36,789 nucleotides of DNA from Hyphomicrobiaceae bacterium (lineage in GTDB: Bacteria > Pseudomonadota > Alphaproteobacteria > Rhizobiales > Hyphomicrobiaceae): the NCBI GenBank assembly GCA_025351355.1, contig JANXWC010000032.1, forward strand, positions 1-36,789, written 5' to 3'. A program made the position numbers and the translations under genes. Under the pieces are notes generated by a model. It worked only from the letters and a program-made list of their open reading frames with translations. It did not search any database and was not told the DNA's origin. Of this stretch, positions 8,429-16,662 are shown in pieces. How positions within the stretch are numbered: the stretch's first letter is position 1; each line of letters starts with the position of its first letter.

Positions 8429-9481
8429 TCAACGCGCCGTGACGATAGTCGTGCACGCACTTTCCAGCTTCGGCATATCGCGCGTCTCGGCCATGCGAAC
8501 CGTGAGTTTGCGCGTTTTGCCCTGGACTATGGGGCAATAAGGATCTGGTTCAGCCAACATCCCCATTAACCGTCGCCGGCCGCTGCAGCCGCCCCGGCAC
8601 GCCGCGAGATGATCACAATTCCGACAAGCCTGCGGCACAGAACGTGCGTCGGCAAAAGCCGCGGTGTTGACCACATCCGAACCGGCGTCGAGCAGAACAT
8701 CCAACGGCGCCCCGACACCCGGCCAATAGACGCAGGGTTGCACGGTCGCTCGCGGGGTTACGCGCACAGTACCGACGCCGCACCCGCCGGTGCGCGGTGG
8801 CAATCCAGCCATCGCCCGCACCAGCGGTTCGCCGATCGCGATGACGTCGGTCTTAGCGAACAAGGCCTCGAACCCATTCCAGTACTCGTCATATGTCAGC
8901 GCGTATTTATCAGAGCGGACCGATTGGTATACATTGATGCGCAGCGCCGCGCCGAACTGCTTCGCGATGGCGGCGATATCGGCGAGCCGGTCATAGTTTG
9001 AGCGCATCATGACAGCGATGAAGGTCACCGGAACGCCGAGGCGGTTACACCGCGCGGCCTGTTCATGCAGCAAGTCCCAATTTCCTTCGCCGCGCTGTTC
9101 GTCCTGCTCGGCTTTACTCGGATAATCGAGAGAAAATTCAATATCCTTGAACGCAACAAGATCGGCGTCCGGCACCGCCGCGACAGAAAAGCCGTTCGAT
9201 GTCATAGTCAGTTTAATAGGTTGCTCGCGCAGATAGTTGAAGAGTGCTGGAAATTCTGGGTGCAGCCCGTTCTCGCCAGTGCCGAGGTTGACCGAGCGGA
9301 CCGGGATACATTCTATGATCGAGCGAACCTGCTCAAGCGACAGCCGGTCAACTCGACTGGGATCCCGGTAACAGAACGCGCAAGCTAGGTTGCATTCGTT
9401 CGTCAGCCCGATGCCAAGTGCAAACTGCGCCGGAGGGCTGGACAATCCAGATGGCTCGGAAGAAATATTCGATTGTGTCAT
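8429..9481 (-). CDS. Radical SAM protein with SPASM-like C-terminal Cys cluster
   Basis: A 350-residue protein with the radical SAM cluster motif C30-x3-C34-x2-C37 in TNECNLACAFC, followed by a GTGENGLHPEF segment (GGE-like SAM-binding strand) and a TMTSNG strand. The C-terminal third holds a second Cys array: GGCGVGT, QPCVYW, ACRNCDHLAACRGGCSGRR and a final YCPI, which matches a SPASM/twitch auxiliary Fe-S domain. SPASM enzymes modify peptides, proteins or small molecules by 5'-deoxyadenosyl radical chemistry. The ATG at 9481 (MTQSNISS) is chosen because upstream codons would extend into the divergent methyltransferase gene. It is the first gene of a two-gene unit with the nucleoside phosphorylase. 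Substrate unknown; no precursor peptide gene is visible nearby. Confidence 0.88.
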   Translation of the reverse strand: MTQSNISSEPSGLSSPPAQFALGIGLTNECNLACAFCYRDPSRVDRLSLEQVRSIIECIPVRSVNLGTGENGLHPEFPALFNYLREQPIKLTMTSNGFSVAAVPDADLVAFKDIEFSLDYPSKAEQDEQRGEGNWDLLHEQAARCNRLGVPVTFIAVMMRSNYDRLADIAAIAKQFGAALRINVYQSVRSDKYALTYDEYWNGFEALFAKTDVIAIGEPLVRAMAGLPPRTGGCGVGTVRVTPRATVQPCVYWPGVGAPLDVLLDAGSDVVNTAAFADARSVPQACRNCDHLAACRGGCSGRRRLMGMLAEPDPYCPIVQGKTRKLTVRMAETRDMPKLESACTTIVTAR

Positions 9482-9565
9482 CTGTCTAGTTCGCCCTGTT
9501 GCGGCCACTACGCTATGCCGACCGAGACCGTAACCAGATTGGCTAGACCTCACCTCGAGCTTCCC
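9482..9565. promoter_or_regulatory. Divergent promoter region between radical SAM and methyltransferase genes
   Basis: Only 84 bases separate the chosen start codons of the two divergent genes, so both promoters must lie here or overlap the coding ends. I do not see a convincing -35/-10 pair or operator. The short gap suggests joint control of the two arms of the locus. Confidence 0.4.
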
Positions 9566-10384
9566 ATGATACCTATCGAGCTGCAGCCCGACCAGGATCC
9601 TTCGCGTTGGGACGATCACGTCTCGGTGTACGAGCGTGTGTTCGAGCCGTTCAGCACAACATTTGCAAAGACAGCAATTGCCGCGCTTGGTGTGACAACC
9701 GGGTCACGCTGTCTTGATGTCGGCTGCGGCAGTGGCGCCGGGGCGCTGGAGATGGCATCGATCGGCGGACTTGTCGACGCCGTGGATTTATCCGGCGCCA
9801 TGATTGACCGCGTCAAGGAGCGCGCCCTGGCCGCCGGTGCTACCGTAAACGGCCATCAGATGGACGGACAAGCCCTGGCGTTCGCCGACGATAGTTTCGA
9901 CGCGCGGATGTCCGTCTTCGGCATTATCCTTTTCCCGGATACCGTTGCCGGCCTGCGAGAACTTCGTCGTGTCGTAATCCCGGGAGGGTCTGTCGCGGTC
10001 GTGGCTTGGACGCAACCGCAGGATTTCGAGTTGGCAATGGCATTGCGAACCGCCGTAACAATGGTGCGGCCTGACATTGGACCTCAAGCGCTGCCGGCTC
10101 AATTGCGTTTTCGTGAACTCGCCGATTTTCGCGCGCTTTTCAGCGCGGCAGGATTTGAACGAGTTTCGGTAACCACTCACACTGCAGAGATTCGTGCGCC
10201 TTCGGCTAAGTGGCTGGCGGATCGTATCGCCTTTGCGCCCGGCATGTCCGCGATGATCTGTGGTCTCGGCAAAGACGCGCCGGCGGTGCTCGACTGCTTC
10301 GTCAAAAATCTCGAAACCGTCCACGACAAGGGTCCCGTCGCACTGAAGGGAACAGCCTTCATCGGCCTCGCGCGCGTTACCTGA
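9566..10384 (+). CDS. SAM-dependent class I methyltransferase
   Basis: A 272-residue protein with the SAM-binding motif I CLDVGCGSGAGALEMA, an acidic residue after the second strand (VDAVDLSGAMID), motif with DGQALAFADDSFDA, and the post-motif GGSVAVVAWTQP typical of UbiE/Methyltransf_11-type enzymes. The ATG at 9566 (MIPIELQPDQ) gives the usual length; an in-frame ATG at 9515 is the alternative and neither has a strong ribosome binding site. It is divergent from the radical SAM gene and points towards the ABC importer 140 bases downstream. Substrate cannot be told from sequence. No Cys pair typical of arsenite methyltransferases is evident, so ArsM is not supported. Confidence 0.85.
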   Translation: MIPIELQPDQDPSRWDDHVSVYERVFEPFSTTFAKTAIAALGVTTGSRCLDVGCGSGAGALEMASIGGLVDAVDLSGAMIDRVKERALAAGATVNGHQMDGQALAFADDSFDARMSVFGIILFPDTVAGLRELRRVVIPGGSVAVVAWTQPQDFELAMALRTAVTMVRPDIGPQALPAQLRFRELADFRALFSAAGFERVSVTTHTAEIRAPSAKWLADRIAFAPGMSAMICGLGKDAPAVLDCFVKNLETVHDKGPVALKGTAFIGLARVT

Positions 10385-10453
10385 CGATCTCCAAACACTG
10401 CGATCGTGGACCCATAACGCATCTGTGATCAACCGATGGTCATACGTGACCGG

Positions 10454-10469
10454 ACAATTGCCGAATTGT
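10454..10469. promoter_or_regulatory. Palindrome upstream of the importer operon, possible operator
   Basis: ACAATT-GCCG-AATTGT is a perfect 6-bp inverted repeat with a 4-base spacer, 55 bases before the ATG of the substrate-binding protein gene. Its position and size fit a binding site for a dimeric repressor, but no regulator gene is present in the window to link to it and no promoter boxes are obvious. Confidence 0.35.
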
Positions 10470-10523
10470 GAGGTTAGTGTGAAAGCACGAATGCACAGCT
10501 GGCCTATCGGAGACCGACCCTGC

Positions 10524-11408
10524 ATGATTGCCCGACGCCCCCTGACCTATTCTCTCCTGGCGCTTGCCGCCATGACGTTATTGAGCGGCCCTGTCGCTGC
10601 ACAAACACCACCACTGGTTTTTACTGCTATTCCCGACCAGGATGAAACACGCCTGACAGAGCGCTTCAGCGCCTATGCAAAGTATTTCGAAGCAAAACTT
10701 GGCGTTCCCGTAAAGTATCTGCCGGTCAAAAGTTATCCGGCAGCGGTGACGGCCTTCACCAACAATCAGGTGCAGTTTGCCTGGTTCGGCGGTTTCACCG
10801 GCGTCCAAGCCGTGCGCGCCGTCCCAGCCTCACAGACCCTGGCACAAGGCGCTGAAGACGCCGCCTTTACCAGTGTCATGATCGCCAACACGGCGACCCA
10901 GCTGAAACCATCCACAGAATTGCCAAAGGCGATCGAAGGCTTGACTTTCACTTTTGGCGCGCGCGCCTCGACGTCCGGTCGGGTCTTCCCGGAGCACTTT
11001 CTGCGGCAGGCATTTCCTGGCAAGACTCCCGAACAGATTTTTTCGCGCGTCGGCTTTTCGGGCGACCACAGTCGCACCTTACAACTCGTTCAATCCGGCG
11101 CCTTCCAGGTCGGCGTGATGGACAGTATCGTTTGGAAGTCGGAGATCAAGGCCGGCAATGTCGACCCAAAACAGGTATCCGTGATCTGGGAATCACCGCC
11201 GTTTCCCGACTATCACTGGGTGGCACGCGGCGACCTCGATAAAGTTTATGGCGCCGGATTCACCCAAAAGGTTCAAGACACCATTCTTGGGATTTCAGAC
11301 CCCGCTCTTTTGGCGATCTTTGCCCGCAGCAAATTCATCCCGGCTAAAAACGAGGACTACAAGGTCATCGAGGACGTTGCCACGCTTGTCGGATTGTTTA
11401 ATCAATAG
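10524..11408 (+). CDS. PhnD-like ABC transporter substrate-binding protein, putative selenium oxyanion importer
   Basis: A 294-residue periplasmic binding protein. The ATG at 10524 begins a clear signal peptide (MIARRPLTYSLLALAAMTLLS... ending PVAAQT), which is why longer upstream starts are rejected; GGAG lies 11 bases before it. The mature part reads FTAIPDQDETRLTERFSAYAKYFEAKLGVPVKYLPVKSYPAAVTAF, the pattern of the phosphate/phosphite/phosphonate-binding (PhnD) family, with a GFTG.QA segment, a TSGRVFPEHFL loop and a GDHSRTLQLVQSG strand. A branch of this family found next to selD is annotated by NCBI/TIGRFAMs as putative selenate-binding. Here it heads an operon with its ATPase, permease and selD fusion, so selenium oxyanion uptake is the best reading. 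Ligand not proven. Confidence 0.88.
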   Translation: MIARRPLTYSLLALAAMTLLSGPVAAQTPPLVFTAIPDQDETRLTERFSAYAKYFEAKLGVPVKYLPVKSYPAAVTAFTNNQVQFAWFGGFTGVQAVRAVPASQTLAQGAEDAAFTSVMIANTATQLKPSTELPKAIEGLTFTFGARASTSGRVFPEHFLRQAFPGKTPEQIFSRVGFSGDHSRTLQLVQSGAFQVGVMDSIVWKSEIKAGNVDPKQVSVIWESPPFPDYHWVARGDLDKVYGAGFTQKVQDTILGISDPALLAIFARSKFIPAKNEDYKVIEDVATLVGLFNQ

Positions 11409-11447
11409 CGTGTGTACCGGACATGGCCACGGCATGCAGGGATGGCT

Positions 11448-12119
11448 ATGTCGCGTGAAATTGTCTTATCACTGAGTGGTGCCGCTGCTTCCTATGGCGG
11501 TCGGCCGGTGTTGTCCGATGTCGACCTCGAAGTGTCGGTCGGAGAAAAAGTCGCCATCATGGGCCGCAGTGGCGCCGGCAAATCGACACTGCTGGGGCTA
11601 CTTTACGCACTTCGCCCGGAGGCCATCGCACTGGTACCGCAAGCTGCAGCCCTGGTGCGCCCGCTTTCCGTGTTCCACAATGTCTACATGGGTCGTCTCG
11701 ATCGCAACTCGACGATTGCAAACTTGCGTACGCTGGTCAGTCCGCGCAGGCAGGATATAGTCGAAATTGGCGGAGTACTGCGCACCGTTGGGCTTGCGGA
11801 TAAGATATTTGAAAGTGCTGGGGCCTTGTCGGGTGGCCAACAGCAGCGCGCATCTGTCGCTCGCGCCCTCTACAATGGCCGATCGATTCTACTTGGTGAC
11901 GAGCCCGTCTCAGCACTCGACCGGGTGCAGGGAGCCGAAGTTTTAGCCCTGATCAATCGCAACCATGAAACCGTTGTCACCGCTATGCACGACGTAGAGT
12001 TGGCACTTGAGTTCTGCAACCGCATCGTGGTGCTCGAAAGCGGACGAAAAATCATCGATGTCTCATCGAAAGATCTGTCCGCCGATAGATTAATAGCGCA
12101 TTTCGGGGCCGCAATCTGA
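11448..12119 (+). CDS. PhnC-like ABC transporter ATP-binding protein (short form)
   Basis: A 223-residue ATPase with Walker A GRSGAGKST, Q-loop LVPQ, signature LSGGQQQRASVARAL, Walker B ILLGDEPVSALD and switch histidine in TAMHDVELAL. The ATG at 11448 is preferred because AGGG at 11438-11441 is 6 bases upstream; 11442 is a close alternative. The stretch between Walker A and the Q-loop is unusually short (LLGLLYALRPEAIALVPQ), lacking the beta-hairpin and insert found in typical PhnC proteins. The first base of the next ATG is the last base of this stop codon (TGATG), so it is coupled to the permease. It energises the same importer as the neighbouring binding protein. Confidence 0.9.
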   Translation: MSREIVLSLSGAAASYGGRPVLSDVDLEVSVGEKVAIMGRSGAGKSTLLGLLYALRPEAIALVPQAAALVRPLSVFHNVYMGRLDRNSTIANLRTLVSPRRQDIVEIGGVLRTVGLADKIFESAGALSGGQQQRASVARALYNGRSILLGDEPVSALDRVQGAEVLALINRNHETVVTAMHDVELALEFCNRIVVLESGRKIIDVSSKDLSADRLIAHFGAAI

Positions 12120-13651
12120 TGCGGATGACCTACACTTCCGTTAGCAGCCTATTGCTGGTAAGCGCAATCCTGAGCGCCGGAATAGCGGACATCGCAATTA
12201 CTGCGCTGCATCCGTGGCATGAGATGCGCCGTTTGCTTCTCGGCATTTTGCACCCGGATCTGCGCGCCATCGAACTTTGGAGCGTCGTGTGGACAGTGTC
12301 GTTCGCGGTGCTCGGTGTTGGCATCGCTGCGGCGATTGGCTTGGGCTTGGCCATCGTCTACGGGCAGAGCCGTTTAGTCAGGATTGTGTGCACTGTTCTA
12401 AGGTCAGTGCATGAACTTTTCTGGGCCTTGCTTCTGATCCAGATCTATGGCCTGGGCGCGACGACGGGCATTCTCGCTATTGCACTCCCCTATACAGGAG
12501 TTTTTGCAAAAGTCTTTGCCGAGATGATCGACGAAGCGGACCTGTCGGCGGAACAGGTTTTACCGCATGGCACGTCGGCGCTCTCAGCCTTCGCCTACGT
12601 GCGTCTGCCAGAGCTCGCCGGTAGGTTCAAAACCTACACCCTCTATCGCCTGGAGTGCGGCCTGCGCTCGACCCTGGTGCTCGGTTTCATCGGACTGCCG
12701 ACAATCGGTTTTCATCTGGAAAGCTACTTCAAGCAGGGCAACTATCCGCAGGCCGCAGCCCTGCTAGGGGTGTTCTATATCCTCATCGGAACGCGCCGTC
12801 TTTGGGCAAGGCCACCGACTCTACCGCTTTTGATCCTGGCCAGCCTGTTCCTGCTGCCGCCGGCGATAGGTGGCGGCTCCGCATTCGACAACCTCGTGCG
12901 TTTTCTGGGACACGATATTATTCCGGCGCCGTTGCTGAACGGCGCTATCACGTCGTGGTCGACGTGGGTTGGCCTTGGCGGCTGGTTCATGCCGATCTTG
13001 AAGCATCAAATCGTTCCCGGCCTGATCAATACGCTGGTTGTGTCCCAGATTGCGATGGTCGCCATGGCGGTCCTGGCGCTGGTGCTGTTTCCGCTGGTAT
13101 CACAACGCTTCGCCGGGCCGGTCGGTCAGATCGCCGGTCGCTTTGGATTGGTGGTTGTTAGGTCGACACCTGAATACATGCTCGCCTATGTGCTGCTGCA
13201 ATTGGTAGGCCCTTCCATGCTGCCAGCGGTAATTGCGCTCAGTCTGCACAACGGCGGCATTGTCGGCTATCTGATGGGTCGCCATGCCGATGCCCTCGAG
13301 TATCGGCTGGACGCACCACGCGGGCTCAATCTCTACGCCTACGAAGCTGTACCGCGCCTCTACGGCCAGTTTCTCGCCTACGTCCTTTACCGGTGGGAAA
13401 TCATCGTGCGCGAGAGCGCTATCTTCGGTATCCTCGGCGTCACCACGCTCGGCTATTACGTCGATGCGGCGATTTCAGAGTTGCGATTCGATGTTGCGGT
13501 CGTGCTGATTGTGGCTACGGTGCTGCTTTCCGCGGCGATTGACCAGGTATCGCGGCGACTGCGGCAAGGCTTGCGATTAGCGACACTGCCGACGCGGCTA
13601 GCAGAAGAACCAACCGACCAAACGGCGCGCCCTGTGCTCAGACAAGCATGA
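12119..13651 (+). CDS. Tandem-fused PhnE-like ABC transporter permease
   Basis: A 510-residue, highly hydrophobic protein, about twice the length of a typical PhnE. It contains two copies of the permease module. The first half has a cytoplasmic-loop EAA-like region around HGTSALSAFAYVRLPELAGRF followed by ECGLRSTLVLGFIGLPTIG; the second repeats this with APRGLNLYAYEAVPRLYGQF followed by RESAIFGILGVTTLGYYV. Thus one chain probably supplies the whole transmembrane dimer. It starts on the last base of the ATPase stop codon and ends 13 bases before the selD fusion. Fused permeases of this kind occur in the putative selenate importer branch. Transported ion is inferred from context. Confidence 0.88.
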   Translation: MRMTYTSVSSLLLVSAILSAGIADIAITALHPWHEMRRLLLGILHPDLRAIELWSVVWTVSFAVLGVGIAAAIGLGLAIVYGQSRLVRIVCTVLRSVHELFWALLLIQIYGLGATTGILAIALPYTGVFAKVFAEMIDEADLSAEQVLPHGTSALSAFAYVRLPELAGRFKTYTLYRLECGLRSTLVLGFIGLPTIGFHLESYFKQGNYPQAAALLGVFYILIGTRRLWARPPTLPLLILASLFLLPPAIGGGSAFDNLVRFLGHDIIPAPLLNGAITSWSTWVGLGGWFMPILKHQIVPGLINTLVVSQIAMVAMAVLALVLFPLVSQRFAGPVGQIAGRFGLVVVRSTPEYMLAYVLLQLVGPSMLPAVIALSLHNGGIVGYLMGRHADALEYRLDAPRGLNLYAYEAVPRLYGQFLAYVLYRWEIIVRESAIFGILGVTTLGYYVDAAISELRFDVAVVLIVATVLLSAAIDQVSRRLRQGLRLATLPTRLAEEPTDQTARPVLRQA

Positions 13652-13664
13652 GTTTTCCGACCCC

Positions 13665-16031
13665 ATGAAGATGTCATCGACACCGGTACTGAAAGATGTG
13701 GTGCTCGTCGGCGCAGGACACGCCCACGTCGGTGTCCTCAAGCGCTTCGGCATGGCGCCGGTGGCGGGCGTTCGCTTCACACTCATCACCCGCCAAGTCG
13801 ACACGCCATACTCGGGAATGCTGCCGGGAATTATCGCAGGACTTTACACATCGGACGAGGTCCATATCGATACAGGGCCGCTGGCACGATTCGCGGGTGC
13901 GCGGCTCTATCATAGCGAAGTCATCGGGCTCGATCTTGCCGGCAAGCGTGTAATCTGCAACAACCGCCCGCCGGTGCCCTACGATATTTTGTCGCTTAAC
14001 ATCGGCTCAACGTCCAGTGCGGTTGACGTGTCGGGAGTTGCCGAACGGTCAATTCCGGTCAAACCCATCGATGGTTTTCTCACGCGCTTCGAAGCGGCGC
14101 GGACGCGCATTCTTGCCACCGGTGGACAATCGCGCATCGGCGTAATCGGCGGCGGCGCTGGCGGCGTCGAACTGATCCTGGCTATCCACCACCGGCTGAC
14201 GGGCGATCTGAAAAAGGCCGGCTACGATCCGAAAATTCTTTCTCTCACATTGGTGACATCATCGTCGGAGCTGCTACCGACAATGCCGTTGAAAGTCAGA
14301 CGTCGTTTTGCCGAGATCATGGCCGAGCGCGGCATTGCCGTCCATACTTCGAGCCGCGTTGTCGGCGTCAGTGACGGAGGTGTCGCTGTCGCAACCGGCA
14401 CCACGATTTCGCTCGACGAAATTTTCTGGACCACCGGGGCTGCGGCAGCGCCTTGGCTCGCCGCGACGGGTTTGGCGTTAAACCGAAATGGCTTTGTGCG
14501 TGTCGGCCGCACGTTGCAGTCGGTTTCCCATGTCGGGGTATTTGCCGCCGGCGATGTGTCAGCCATGGATGGACACGCCCTGCCGCGTTCAGGTGTTTAT
14601 GCCGTTCGCAGCGGCCCGACCTTGGCCGAAAATATCCGTCGCCTCATCGCTGGTGGGAAACTGATCAGCCCGCGTCCGCAGCGCGATGCGATGTACCTCA
14701 TCTCGACCGGTGGCACCCATGCGATCGGCACCCGCAACGGCATGGCATTCGAAGGCGACTGGGTCTGGAAGCTCAAAGACTGGATCGACCGCGGTTTCAT
14801 GCATAAATTCAATAATCTTCCAGTCATGCCTGAGCCAAGCTTCGCTTCGATTGCCGGCATTGCAGACCAACAGGCCTTGAAGGAAATTTCGGCGCTGGCA
14901 ATGCGCTGCGGTGGCTGCGGCGCCAAAGTCGGCGCAACCGTATTGTCACGCGCACTGGGGGCAATTGTACCGTTGCCGCGGGACGACGTTATCGTCGGTC
15001 TCGATGCACCCGACGACGCCGCCGTCGTGGATGTAGGCGGGCACAAGCTCGCGGTCCATTCAGTCGACTATTTCCGCTCCATTGTCGACGACCCCTACAT
15101 CTTCGGCAAGATCGCCGCCACCCATGCTTTGGGCGACATCTTTGCGATGGGCGCCGAAGTGCAGTCAGCCCTGGCGATTGCCACGGTGCCCTACGGCATC
15201 GAAAGCAAGGTCGAAGCCGATCTGTCGGCCATGATGACCGGCGCGAATGAAGTCTTGCGCGACGCCAATTGCGCCCTTGTCGGTGGCCACACCAGCGAAG
15301 GCGCCGAACTCGCACTCGGATTTTCAGTAAACGGGTTGATCGCGCGAGACCTAATCACCCGCAAGGGCGATATGGTGCCAGGCGATGTGCTGATCATCAC
15401 CAAGCCTATCGGCACCGGCACGTTGTTGGCAGCTGACATGCGCGGTAAGGCGCGTGCCAGGTGGGTCATGGCTGCACTGGCTCACATGACAACAAGCAAT
15501 CGGATCGGCGCAGAAATTCTGCGAGCCCACGCCGTGCACGCCTCGACCGACGTCACCGGATTCGGCGTGCTCGGTCATCTGGTGGAAATGGTACGCGCGT
15601 CCGACGTCGACGCGACGCTTGACCTGCACGCGTTGCCGCTGCTCGACGGTGTCCGCGAGACACTTGCTCTCGGCATTTTCTCTTCGTTGCAACCGCAGAA
15701 CGTCCGACTGCGCCGGGCCATCCGAAATGGCTCTGAGGCAGCCCAGGACTCGTTGTATCCGGCGCTATTCGACCCGCAAACGGCAGGCGGGCTACTGGCA
15801 TCTGTCCCCGCCGATCGCGCTGCCAGTTGCATCTTGGCGTTGCAACGGGCCGGCTATGCCTCAGCCGCTATTGTCGGTACGGTACAATCCCGCTCCCAAG
15901 AAATTGAACCGATTGTCATTCGCTTATCGGACGCGCTTGCATCACATTCCAAGAACGAATTCTCCACCGCCGCCGAAAGCCGCGCTGCACCGAACCGGAC
16001 ACTGACACATGCGAACGAACCCATTCACTGA
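13665..16031 (+). CDS. selD: FAD-dependent oxidoreductase-selenophosphate synthase (SelD) fusion
   Basis: A 788-residue two-domain enzyme. Residues 10-390 are a pyridine nucleotide-disulfide/NDH-2-like oxidoreductase with GAGHAHVG at 16-23, a second dinucleotide fold IGVIGGGAGGVEL and the FAD-binding GVFAAGDVSAM. Residues about 405-775 are selenide, water dikinase: the active-site segment CGGCGAK places Cys418 and Lys421 as the counterparts of E. coli Cys17 and Lys20 (the second cysteine of E. coli GCGCK is Ala here), followed by DDAAVV, SVDYFRSIVDDPYIFGKIAATHALGDIFAMG, GGHTSEGAE and STDVTGFGVLGHL. SelD makes selenophosphate from selenide and ATP; the N-terminal half may supply or handle reduced selenium. 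This fusion type is known in cyanobacteria and proteobacteria. It follows the importer by 13 bases and overlaps the DoxX-like gene by 23. Confidence 0.93.
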   Translation: MKMSSTPVLKDVVLVGAGHAHVGVLKRFGMAPVAGVRFTLITRQVDTPYSGMLPGIIAGLYTSDEVHIDTGPLARFAGARLYHSEVIGLDLAGKRVICNNRPPVPYDILSLNIGSTSSAVDVSGVAERSIPVKPIDGFLTRFEAARTRILATGGQSRIGVIGGGAGGVELILAIHHRLTGDLKKAGYDPKILSLTLVTSSSELLPTMPLKVRRRFAEIMAERGIAVHTSSRVVGVSDGGVAVATGTTISLDEIFWTTGAAAAPWLAATGLALNRNGFVRVGRTLQSVSHVGVFAAGDVSAMDGHALPRSGVYAVRSGPTLAENIRRLIAGGKLISPRPQRDAMYLISTGGTHAIGTRNGMAFEGDWVWKLKDWIDRGFMHKFNNLPVMPEPSFASIAGIADQQALKEISALAMRCGGCGAKVGATVLSRALGAIVPLPRDDVIVGLDAPDDAAVVDVGGHKLAVHSVDYFRSIVDDPYIFGKIAATHALGDIFAMGAEVQSALAIATVPYGIESKVEADLSAMMTGANEVLRDANCALVGGHTSEGAELALGFSVNGLIARDLITRKGDMVPGDVLIITKPIGTGTLLAADMRGKARARWVMAALAHMTTSNRIGAEILRAHAVHASTDVTGFGVLGHLVEMVRASDVDATLDLHALPLLDGVRETLALGIFSSLQPQNVRLRRAIRNGSEAAQDSLYPALFDPQTAGGLLASVPADRAASCILALQRAGYASAAIVGTVQSRSQEIEPIVIRLSDALASHSKNEFSTAAESRAAPNRTLTHANEPIH

Positions 16032-16662
16032 CACTTTTTTATTCTTGATCGGTCAGACCCCGGATCACCAAGCGAGCGGCATCCGTTATCTGCTGGTGGC
16101 GCTGTTCTGGATCCTGGCTATTGCCGGTGTACTTATTGCAAAGCGAAATTGGGACGCCGATCCAGCACAGCGGACGTCGGCGCATTTGGCGACGTGGTTC
16201 ATGCGCACCTTCATTGGCTATATGTGGTTCCAGGGCTCGCTTTGGAAACTACCGCTGCCCATATCCGGTGGGTTCAAGTATTGGACGGAGGAGATGACGC
16301 ACTACGCAGCCTTCGACGTGCACAAATCACTTGTCGCCAACGTCTATCTGCCGCTGCTGCAATTCATCAATCCGATCGTCTTCCTGACAGAATTTTCTCT
16401 CGGCGCCGCTTTCATTCTCGGTTTCGCTATTCGACCGGTGGCGGCGATTGGCATTCTATTCGTGGCGCACCTGTGGCTTGGCCTCTACCAGCATCCGCAC
16501 GAGTGGCCCTGGCAGTACGTCTTCCTAATGTTCACACAAGGCATGTTCCTTGTGCACAATGCGGGGCTTAGCCTCGGTCTCGATGCCCTTCTTAAGCGAG
16601 CGCCGTTCGGACCGTTTGCGGGCACGGGTAAGATTGCCGTGCTTTATCGTCGCTTCGCTTGA
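16009..16662 (+). CDS. DoxX/DoxD-like integral membrane protein
   Basis: A 217-residue protein with four to five predicted membrane segments (about 25-42, 62-80, 120-145, 150-165 and 170-190). The GYMWFQGSLWKLP segment, the AHLWLGLYQHPHEWPWQY block and a NAG-containing end resemble DoxX-family proteins and the small subunit of thiosulfate:quinone oxidoreductase. The ATG at 16009 lies 23 bases inside the end of the selD fusion, so translation is coupled. This suggests a membrane redox partner for the FAD domain of that protein, for example delivering electrons to or from quinone during selenium or sulfur chemistry; this is inference. Its 3' end overlaps the convergent glycosyltransferase gene by 19 bases. 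Confidence 0.8.
   Translation: MRTNPFTDTFLFLIGQTPDHQASGIRYLLVALFWILAIAGVLIAKRNWDADPAQRTSAHLATWFMRTFIGYMWFQGSLWKLPLPISGGFKYWTEEMTHYAAFDVHKSLVANVYLPLLQFINPIVFLTEFSLGAAFILGFAIRPVAAIGILFVAHLWLGLYQHPHEWPWQYVFLMFTQGMFLVHNAGLSLGLDALLKRAPFGPFAGTGKIAVLYRRFA

Noticed and set aside
8429-9481. Radical SAM protein as HpnH or ArsS
   Set aside because: The SPASM-like C-terminal Cys array and the CNLACAFC context differ from my knowledge of both families; only the functional logic is similar.
9566-10384. Methyltransferase as arsenite methyltransferase (ArsM)
   Set aside because: The arrangement of conserved cysteines expected of ArsM is not present; only generic SAM-binding motifs are seen.
14902-14930. 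Selenocysteine codon in selD
   Set aside because: The active-site positions are ordinary TGC cysteine codons and there is no in-frame TGA.
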